A stretch of DNA of 6,576 bases from Burkholderiales bacterium (GTDB lineage Bacteria > Pseudomonadota > Gammaproteobacteria > Burkholderiales > Burkholderiaceae_C), in NCBI GenBank assembly GCA_005793295.1, contig SXSX01000180.1, forward strand, positions 1 through 6,576, written 5' to 3'. Positions 1 through 5,530 of the stretch are shown piece after piece (positions within the stretch are counted from its first letter, which is position 1; every line of letters starts with the position of its first letter). A model generated the notes under the pieces. It did not search any database. It saw nothing but the letters and a program-made list of their open reading frames with translations, and was not told the origin of the DNA. The position numbers and the translations under genes are program-made.

Positions 1-137
1 ACTTGGCGGGGATGAAAGACTCCAAGGTGATTGTGGCGATCAACAAAGACATCGAGGCCCCGATCTTTAGCGTGGCTGACTATGGGCTAGAGGCTGACTT
101 GTTTGTGGCTGTGCCGGAGTTGGTTAAGGCGTTGTAA
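1..137 (+). CDS. etfA: Electron transfer flavoprotein subunit alpha, C-terminal end (partial)
   Basis: Only the last 44 codons are present; they are in frame from base 3 and end at TAA 135-137. ETF alpha carries the FAD of the ETF heterodimer, which takes electrons from acyl-CoA dehydrogenases and passes them to ETF-ubiquinone oxidoreductase. The visible tail contains GMKDSKVIVAINKD followed by EAPIF and ADYGLEADLF, which is the highly conserved FAD-binding C-terminal segment of this subunit, and it finishes with the usual short helix ending in VPELVKAL. The gene runs off the left edge, so etfB and the N-terminal domain cannot be seen. The acyl-CoA dehydrogenase gene begins 81 nt downstream on the same strand, a natural functional partner, although an intrinsic terminator lies between them. 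The identification is from sequence recognition of a short but distinctive piece. Confidence 0.9.
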   Translation, partial: LAGMKDSKVIVAINKDIEAPIFSVADYGLEADLFVAVPELVKAL

Positions 138-144
138 AAGTCAG

Positions 145-175
145 AAAGGCATCCTTCGCGGTGCCTTTTTTTATT
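145..175 (+). terminator. Intrinsic terminator after etfA
   Basis: An inverted repeat, AAAGGCATC (145-153) and GGTGCCTTT (160-168), forms a 9-bp stem with one T-G wobble and a 6-nt loop. The right arm runs into seven consecutive T (166-172). It begins 8 nt after the etfA stop codon. This is the classic rho-independent arrangement. It suggests that most etf transcripts end here and that the acyl-CoA dehydrogenase gene has its own promoter or depends on readthrough. Confidence 0.85.
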
Positions 176-218
176 CGCCGTTGGTATCGCCTCTGTATCA
201 CCTAACTGGAATATTTTT

Positions 219-2009
219 ATGAGTTACGTAGCCCCCGTCAAAGACATGTTGTTCAATATCGAACACGTGGCCCGCATCGACCAGATTGCACAGTTGCCAG
301 GCTTTGAAGACGCGGGGCTCGACACGGCCCAAGCCGTCTTGGAAGAAGCCGCTAAGTTCAACGAAGGCGTTTTGTCTCCCTTGAATTGGGAAGGCGACAA
401 AAACCCCAGCGCTTGGAATAAAGGCGTCGTTACAGCTACGGCCGGTTTCAAAGAAGCGTTTAAGCAGTTTGCAGATGCGGGTTGGCAGGGCTTGCAACAC
501 CCCACTGAGTATGGGGGCCAAGGCCTTCCCAAAACGATTGGTTCGGTGTGTGGCGAAATGCAGAACTCGGCCAATATGAGTTTTGCCTTGTGCCCTTTGC
601 TCAGCGACGGCGCTATTGAAGCCTTGCTCACGGCAGGCTCCGACGAACTCAAAGCCACGTACCTTGAAAAGCTCATCAGCGGCCAATGGACAGGCACCAT
701 GAACCTCACGGAGCCACAGGCAGGCAGTGATTTGGCGATGGTACGCACCCGCGCAGAGCCCCAAGCCGATGGCACGTTCAAAGTCTTTGGTACCAAAATT
801 TACATCACCTGGGGTGAGCACGATATGGCCGAGAACATCGTCCACTTGGTTCTCGCGCGGGTTCAAGGTGCGCCAGAAGGCGTCAAAGGCATCAGCCTGT
901 TTGTCGTGCCTAAATTCATGGTCAAAGCCGATGGCAGTTTGGGCCAGCGCAACGATGTGCACTGCGTCAGCATCGAACACAAGATGGGCATCAAAGCCAG
1001 CCCCACCGCTGTCTTGCAATACGGTGACCACGGCGGCGCAGTAGGCTACTTGGTGGGCCAAGAAAACCGCGGGCTCGAGTACATGTTTATCATGATGAAC
1101 GCAGCACGGTATGGCGTGGGCGTACAAGGTATCGCGATTGCAGAGCGTGCGTATCAAAAAGCGGCGCAGTTTTCTCGCGATCGCGTGCAAAGCCGTCCGG
1201 TAGATGGCTCTATGAATTCCAGCGCACCCATCATCCACCACCCCGATGTACGCCGCATGTTGATGACGATGCGTGCTTACGTTCAAGGCTGCCGGGCCTT
1301 GGCCAGTGTGGCGGCTTCGGCTTTTGACGCTGCCCACCACCACCCCGACGCCGCCGCCCGCAAAGAGCACCAAGCGTTTTATGAATTCATGGTGCCCTTG
1401 GTCAAAGGCTTTAGCACCGAGATGAGTTTGGAGGTGACTTCGCTGGCTGTTCAAGTGCACGGCGGCATGGGCTTTATCGAAGAAACCGGCGTGGCCCAGT
1501 ACTACCGCGATGCGAAGATTCTTACTATCTACGAAGGAACCACCGCCATTCAAGCCAATGACTTGGTCGGGCGTAAAACTTCGCGCGATGGCGGGCAAAC
1601 CGCCAAAGCGATTGCCGCCCAAGTAGCAACCACGGTGGCCGACTTGCGCCAAAGCGGAAGCGCCGATGCCTTGGCCATGGCCAAGCGCTTAGACGCTGCG
1701 CGGGCTGCGTTGGTCGAAGTGATTGATTTCGTAGCGGGCAATACCAAAGCCAGCCCCAACGCGGTTTTTTCAGGCAGCGTTCCATACCTAATGTTGGCTG
1801 GCAACGTGATGGCGGGTTGGCAGATGGCGCGTTCGATGTTGGCAGCAGAGCAGTCGCTTGCGAAAGGACAGGATGCTGAATTCATGAAAGCAAAAATCAC
1901 CACTGCGCGTTTTTACGCTGACCATATCTTGACCAAAGCTCCAGGCCTACGGGACAGCATCGTGGAAGGTGCAGACAGCGTGACGGCCATGGCACTCGAC
2001 GCTTTTTAA
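219..2009 (+). CDS. Acyl-CoA dehydrogenase, long DmdC-like type with extra C-terminal domain
   Basis: A 596-residue FAD enzyme expected to introduce the alpha-beta double bond into an acyl-CoA and hand electrons to ETF. It begins with the short N-terminal segment typical of the long subfamily (DMLFNIEHV, residues 9-17). A helical N-domain follows to about residue 155, then the middle beta domain with MNLTEPQAGSD (161-171), which contacts FAD and substrate. The C-terminal helical domain holds VQVHGGMGFIEE (411-422) and IYEGTTAIQAND (437-448); Glu439 fits the catalytic base. Residues from about 465 to 596 form the additional C-terminal domain that distinguishes this type from ordinary acyl-CoA dehydrogenases of about 380 residues. 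Relatives are often annotated as 3-methylmercaptopropionyl-CoA dehydrogenase (DmdC), but the true substrate cannot be read from the sequence. The ATG at 219 is preceded only by a weak GGA (208-210). The gene is intact. Confidence 0.93.
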   Translation: MSYVAPVKDMLFNIEHVARIDQIAQLPGFEDAGLDTAQAVLEEAAKFNEGVLSPLNWEGDKNPSAWNKGVVTATAGFKEAFKQFADAGWQGLQHPTEYGGQGLPKTIGSVCGEMQNSANMSFALCPLLSDGAIEALLTAGSDELKATYLEKLISGQWTGTMNLTEPQAGSDLAMVRTRAEPQADGTFKVFGTKIYITWGEHDMAENIVHLVLARVQGAPEGVKGISLFVVPKFMVKADGSLGQRNDVHCVSIEHKMGIKASPTAVLQYGDHGGAVGYLVGQENRGLEYMFIMMNAARYGVGVQGIAIAERAYQKAAQFSRDRVQSRPVDGSMNSSAPIIHHPDVRRMLMTMRAYVQGCRALASVAASAFDAAHHHPDAAARKEHQAFYEFMVPLVKGFSTEMSLEVTSLAVQVHGGMGFIEETGVAQYYRDAKILTIYEGTTAIQANDLVGRKTSRDGGQTAKAIAAQVATTVADLRQSGSADALAMAKRLDAARAALVEVIDFVAGNTKASPNAVFSGSVPYLMLAGNVMAGWQMARSMLAAEQSLAKGQDAEFMKAKITTARFYADHILTKAPGLRDSIVEGADSVTAMALDAF

Positions 2010-2022
2010 TTGATACAACAAC

Positions 2023-2027
2023 GAGGG
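2023..2027 (+). promoter_or_regulatory. Shine-Dalgarno site that fixes the nitronate monooxygenase start
   Basis: GAGGG lies 6 nt upstream of ATG 2034. The open frame could be extended to a TTG at 2010, directly after the previous stop codon, but that TTG has no ribosome binding site and would add eight residues with no family similarity. ATG 2034 gives the N-terminus MSKLPPALANLPFPVIGSPL, as expected for the family. Confidence 0.8.
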
Positions 2028-2033
2028 TTCAAT

Positions 2034-2987
2034 ATGTCAAAACTTCCACCGGCCTTGGCCAATCTGCCTTTCCCAGTCATCGGCTCACCTTTGTTCATCA
2101 TCAGCAACCCTAAGTTGGTGATTGCCCAGTGCATCGCAGGCGTCGTGGGTTCGATGCCCGCGCTCAATGCCCGTCCAGCAGAACAGCTCGAAGAATGGCT
2201 GATCGAAATCACCGAAGCGTTAGAGGCCCACAACAAGGCCCATCCGGACCGGCCCGCTGCGCCTTATGCGATCAACCAAATCGTTCACAAAAGCAACGAC
2301 CGCTTGGAGCATGACATGGCCATGTGCGTCAAATACAAAGTTCCGATCATCATCACCAGCCTGGGTGCGCGGGAAGACATCAATGCGGCGGCCCACTCCT
2401 ATGGCGGCGTGGTTTTGCATGACATCATCAACAACAAACATGCCCACAAAGCCATTGAAAAAGGAGCCGATGGATTGATCGCAGTGGCTGCTGGGGCAGG
2501 CGGACACGCTGGCGTCAAAAGCCCATTTGCATTGATCCAAGAAATTCGCCAGTGGTTTGATGGCCCCGTTGCATTGAGCGGCGCCATCTCGACCGGTGAC
2601 GCAGTTTTGGCTGCGCAAGCCATGGGTGCGGACTTTGCCTAGATCGGTTCGGCCTTTATCGCGACCGAGGAAGCCCGTGCGGTAGACGCCTACAAACAAA
2701 GCATTGTCGACAGCAATTCTGACGACATCGTCTTGAGCAACTTATTTACCGGCGTTCATGGCAACTACCTTGCCCCAAGTATTCGCAACGCGGGCATGGA
2801 CCCTGAGAACTTGCCTGAAAGCGATCCCAGCAAAATGAATTTTTCAGGCGACAAGACCAAAGCCTGGAAAGACATTTGGGGTTGTGGCCAAGGGATCGGC
2901 GCAATCGATAAAGTGCAGTCCACTGCCGACTACGTAGCCCAACTTAAACGCCAATACGCCGCCGCTAAGGCCCGTGTTCTCGCCTAG
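2034..2987 (+). pseudogene. Nitronate monooxygenase family gene interrupted by an in-frame amber codon
   Basis: The frame would encode 317 residues of an FMN-dependent TIM-barrel protein of the nitronate monooxygenase / 2-nitropropane dioxygenase family, which oxidises alkyl nitronates or has less defined flavin roles beside beta-oxidation genes. Numbered from ATG 2034, the N-terminal FMN strand is PFPVIGSPLF (12-21), the glycine loop with the likely active-site histidine is GAGGHAG (154-160, His158), and the phosphate-loop region is LSGAISTGDAV (181-191). Codon 203 is TAG (2640-2642), immediately after MGADFA. The same frame then continues with IGSAFIATEEA and LFTGVHGNYLAPSIRNAG, and ends with DIWGCGQGIGA at the natural TAG 2985-2987. 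Family members normally have Tyr at the interrupted position (from memory), so TAT or TAC to TAG explains it. A 202-residue product would lack the end of the FMN phosphate site and the C-terminal domain, so it is probably inactive. A sequencing error is the main alternative. Confidence 0.88.
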
Positions 2988-2991
2988 GAGG
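2986..2991 (+). promoter_or_regulatory. Perfect Shine-Dalgarno overlapping the upstream stop codon
   Basis: AGGAGG shares its first two bases with the TAG stop (2985-2987) of the nitronate monooxygenase frame and stands 4 nt before ATG 2996. It fixes the start of the dienelactone hydrolase gene and suggests translational coupling to ribosomes finishing the upstream gene. That coupling would be weakened by the premature stop at 2640. Confidence 0.8.
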
Positions 2992-2995
2992 GCTT

Positions 2996-3892
2996 ATGCC
3001 GAAATCTGTAATTACCGAACCCGTTGACACCACTATTGATCCCGCCATTTATGACTTGTACGACGAGTACTGCCATGGCTCCATGGACCGGCGGGAATTT
3101 TTGGCTAAGGCCAGTGCCTTGACCATCGGCGGCTTGGCCATGGCGCAAGCTTTGTTGCCGCGCTATGCCCAAGCACAGACGATTTCCTTTACCGATGAGC
3201 GCATCAAACCCCAGTATGTTCAATACCCGTCCGCAGGGGGAACCTCGGGGCAGATGAAGGGCTATTTGGTACAGCCCAGCAAACCCGGGTCGTACCCGGC
3301 GGTTTTGGTCATTCACGAAAATCGCGGACTCAACCCGTACGTTGAAGACGTCGCTCGCCGCCTAGGTGCTGCAGGGTTTTTAGCGCTTGCGCCCGATGGC
3401 TTGGCGCCTGTGGGCGGCTACCCCGGCAATGATGAAGAAGGTACCAAGCTTCAAGCCAGCCTCGACCCGCAAAAACTCTTGCGCGATATGTTCAACAGCG
3501 CCGTATTTTTGAAGAACCACACCCGCTCCAACGGCCGCTTAGGCGCAGTGGGATTTTGCTGGGGTGGCGGGGTTGTGAATTACCTAGCTGCAGAGATGGG
3601 CGCAGACTTGCGTGCTGGGGCTCCTTACTACGGCGCAGGGGTGGATGCAGCCAAGGTGCCACAGATCAAAGCCGAGCTCGTGCTCCACTTTGCAGCGAAT
3701 GATCCTCGCATCAACACCATGTGGCCTGCGTATGAAACGGCGCTTAAAACCCAAGGTATTCGCCATACCGCTTACAACTACGCCGCAACCCAACACGGGT
3801 TTCATAACAACTCCACGCCGCGCTACAACGCAGAAGCGGCGGAGTTATCGTGGACGCGCACCCTAGAGTTGTTTAAGCAAACGCTAAGTTAG
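2996..3892 (+). CDS. Dienelactone hydrolase family protein with twin-arginine signal (YghX-like)
   Basis: A 298-residue alpha/beta hydrolase. Residues 31-60 resemble a Tat signal: DRREFLAK with Arg32-Arg33, a hydrophobic stretch ALTIGGLAMAQALL (41-54) and AQA (58-60) as a possible cleavage site, so the enzyme is probably exported folded to the periplasm or membrane face. The mature part carries the dienelactone hydrolase triad: nucleophile Cys188 in GFCWGGG, Asp236 in AANDPRI and His267 in QHGFHNN. HENRG at 107-111 supplies the conserved Glu108. The blocks ENRGLNPY, LAPDGL and GGYPGND match what I recall of E. coli YghX. The ATG at 2996 has a perfect Shine-Dalgarno; Met30 would give a shorter Tat leader but has no ribosome binding site, and YghX also has a long N-region. 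The natural substrate is unknown; dienelactone itself is unlikely, since no aromatic-ring pathway genes are visible. The gene ends in TAG, overlapping the convergent gene's stop. Confidence 0.88.
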   Translation: MPKSVITEPVDTTIDPAIYDLYDEYCHGSMDRREFLAKASALTIGGLAMAQALLPRYAQAQTISFTDERIKPQYVQYPSAGGTSGQMKGYLVQPSKPGSYPAVLVIHENRGLNPYVEDVARRLGAAGFLALAPDGLAPVGGYPGNDEEGTKLQASLDPQKLLRDMFNSAVFLKNHTRSNGRLGAVGFCWGGGVVNYLAAEMGADLRAGAPYYGAGVDAAKVPQIKAELVLHFAANDPRINTMWPAYETALKTQGIRHTAYNYAATQHGFHNNSTPRYNAEAAELSWTRTLELFKQTLS

Positions 3893-4536
3893 TAAACAGG
3901 ATACTTTTGCATCACCGCATCAAAAGCAGGCGATGCCACAAAGTTGGAAAGCCACAGGCGCAGGCTTGCCCAATCTTGACTCTCAAACCACTGGGCATCT
4001 GTATTCGCAAATTGCCTAACAAAGGGCGCAATAGCTGCATCGGTATAGCCCCAGTGGGGGCCTGCGAGAAACTTTTGCGAGTTCAATTGCTGGTTCAGCC
4101 GCGCTAAAAAGTGAGAGCCTTCGCCTCTTGCATCTAAACCATTATTTAAGCCAAACCGGTACGGGTATTTGTAGCGGTCTAGATGGCCTTTAAAGTCGCC
4201 GTCGATTTGCGCAATCAGCTCGTGTGCCGCTTGAAGGGCGGCAGCATCTTTAGGCCACCAATCCAGCGGGTCATTTTTCTGCAATGCCCATTGCATGATG
4301 TCGAGACTCTGTTCCAACACGGTGCCGTTGGGCAACACCAAAACTGGAACCGTGCCTTTGGGCGAAGCGTGAAGCATCGCTTCGGGTTTGTTTTTCAGAA
4401 CGATTTCGCGGTGTTCTACTGCCTGCTGGCCGGCCCACAAAGCCAAGCGTGCCCGCATGGCGTAGGGACAGCGGCGAAAAGAATACAGGATCGGTAAATC
4501 CTGCGTTTCTTGCAGCGGCGTTTTATGAATCGGCAC
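3889..4536 (-). CDS. Glutathione S-transferase-like protein with Cys active site
   Basis: A 215-residue soluble protein with the two-domain GST layout. The N-terminal thioredoxin-fold domain (about 14-90) has LYSFRRCPYAMRAR (17-30), in which Cys23 of CPYA is the likely active residue, as in omega/glutaredoxin-like GSTs. Pro64 in GTVPVL is the expected cis-proline, and EQSLDI (75-80) contains the glutathione-contacting Ser. The helical C-terminal domain (about 98-215) includes FLAGPHWGYTDAAIAPFVRQ, the usual N-capping/hydrophobic-staple region with Asp166. Such enzymes usually reduce or deglutathionylate substrates rather than conjugate; the substrate here is unknown. The start is uncertain: GTG 4536-4534 overlaps the end of trhO by 14 nt and has no clear Shine-Dalgarno, but there is no in-frame ATG before the CPYA motif. 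It is probably the last gene of the dnaJ-trhO unit. Its TAA (3891-3889) overlaps the convergent hydrolase stop. Confidence 0.85.
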   Translation of the reverse strand: MPIHKTPLQETQDLPILYSFRRCPYAMRARLALWAGQQAVEHREIVLKNKPEAMLHASPKGTVPVLVLPNGTVLEQSLDIMQWALQKNDPLDWWPKDAAALQAAHELIAQIDGDFKGHLDRYKYPYRFGLNNGLDARGEGSHFLARLNQQLNSQKFLAGPHWGYTDAAIAPFVRQFANTDAQWFESQDWASLRLWLSNFVASPAFDAVMQKYPVY

Positions 4537-5497
4537 GCTGGGATGGGGTAGGCAAGGGTCTGGCGGGAAGAGTCGCGCCGATATGGGTTTGCGATCGCTG
4601 CTTGGCTAGCGTCCATTGGCGTTGGCGCTCGCGTGCGCTGTCTTTTTGCGCCGCGCTGCTCTTTGCGAAACAACGCGGGCAGCTCACACCCAATTCAAAC
4701 TCAGGTGACTCCAGCGCTCCTTGGGGAAGCGGTTGCCGGCAGCAGCGGCACAGCTGGTGGGTTCCGACAGACAGACCGTGTCCCACCGAGATGCGTTCAT
4801 CAAACACAAAACATTCGCCTTGCCACAGGCTGTGTTCTGGCGGCACAGTTTCCAGGTATTTCAAGATGCCACCTTCCAAATGAAAGACGTCATCGAAGCC
4901 TTGGGCTCGCAATAGCGCGGTGGATTTTTCGCAGCGAATACCGCCTGTGCAAAACATCGCCACTTTCGGTTTGATGCCGGACTGCGCTTGCAAGGCTTTT
5001 GCTTGCGCAACCCAAGCGGGAAGCTCGGCAAAGGATTTAATGTGGGGATCGATCGCACCTTCAAACGTACCGATAGCCACTTCGTAGTCGTTGCGGGTAT
5101 CAACCAGCACCACCGAGGGGTCTTGGATCAGAGCGTTCCAGTCAGCGGGTTTCACGTAAGTTCCGGCCATCCGCGTGGGGCTGATGCCAGAAACGCCGAG
5201 GGTCACGATTTCTTTTTTGAGCCGCACCTTCATTCGGTGAAAGGGTGCTTTGTCTGACCATGACTCTTTGTGTTCAAGGTTTCCAAAAAGCGGGTCGGAG
5301 CGCAGGTAGGTCAACACCGCGCGAACGTCTTGCGGGGCACCTGCAATGGTGCTGTTAATCCCTTCGCGGGCGAGCAGTATCAGGCCTTTGACGTGGCGTT
5401 CTTTGCAAAACGCGAGCAACGCGGGTTTTCGCTCTGCGTAGTCTGGCAGGTCAACAAACTGGTAAAAAGCCGCCGTGAGAAAAGTGGGCGTTTGCAT
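4523..5497 (-). CDS. trhO: tRNA uridine(34) hydroxylase, rhodanese family (YceA)
   Basis: A 324-residue member of the YceA/TrhO family, which uses O2 to hydroxylate U34 of certain tRNAs to 5-hydroxyuridine, the precursor of the wobble modifications mo5U/cmo5U. The N-terminal ferredoxin-like domain (about 1-95) contains REGINSTIAG (44-53). The rhodanese domain (about 115-220) contains YVKPADWNALI (114-124), LVDTRNDYE (131-139) and the active-site loop MFCTGGIRCEK (181-191), where Cys183 is the predicted catalytic cysteine, followed by HLEGGILKYLE (206-216). GECFVFDER (227-235) and a cysteine cluster (Cys250, 252, 253, 273, 276) that may bind a metal complete the family pattern. The tail from about 290 is low-complexity and probably variable. 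The ATG at 5497-5495 is preceded by a C-rich leader with no recognisable Shine-Dalgarno. It lies 32 nt after dnaJ and overlaps the GST-like gene by 14 nt. Confidence 0.93.
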   Translation of the reverse strand: MQTPTFLTAAFYQFVDLPDYAERKPALLAFCKERHVKGLILLAREGINSTIAGAPQDVRAVLTYLRSDPLFGNLEHKESWSDKAPFHRMKVRLKKEIVTLGVSGISPTRMAGTYVKPADWNALIQDPSVVLVDTRNDYEVAIGTFEGAIDPHIKSFAELPAWVAQAKALQAQSGIKPKVAMFCTGGIRCEKSTALLRAQGFDDVFHLEGGILKYLETVPPEHSLWQGECFVFDERISVGHGLSVGTHQLCRCCRQPLPQGALESPEFELGVSCPRCFAKSSAAQKDSARERQRQWTLAKQRSQTHIGATLPARPLPTPSQRADS

Positions 5498-5512
5498 GGG
5501 GCGGCTTACGTC

Positions 5513-5530
5513 AAGTGGTCTAAACCACTT
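5513..5530 (-). repeat. Short perfect hairpin between dnaJ and trhO
   Basis: AAGTGGT (5513-5519) and ACCACTT (5524-5530) form a perfect 7-bp stem with a 4-nt loop. It starts at the last base of the dnaJ stop codon and fills more than half of the 32-nt gap before trhO. On the - strand no T-tract follows it, so it is not a standard intrinsic terminator; it could pause polymerase, stabilise the dnaJ mRNA 3' end, or be chance. Confidence 0.45.

Noticed and set aside
198..1652. Long (484-codon) open frame antisense to the acyl-CoA dehydrogenase
   Set aside because: It is in exact codon register with the sense gene, so it is interrupted only where the sense strand uses TTA, CTA or TCA codons, which are rare at this GC content. 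The translation shows no recognisable domain, while the sense strand is unmistakably an acyl-CoA dehydrogenase.
2010..2033. TTG at 2010 as the start of the nitronate monooxygenase
   Set aside because: There is no ribosome binding site in front of it, whereas ATG 2034 has GAGGG at good spacing and gives the expected N-terminus.
2640..2642. Programmed amber readthrough or pyrrolysine insertion
   Set aside because: The organism type is not known to use pyrrolysine, the residue expected here is an ordinary Tyr, no stimulatory structure was evident by eye, and TAG serves as the normal stop for this gene and the next one.
2733..2987. Separate small gene of 84 codons starting at TTG 2733
   Set aside because: It is in the same frame as the interrupted nitronate monooxygenase and is that protein's C-terminal part. 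The TTG has no ribosome binding site, and family-like sequence already begins at 2643, before it.
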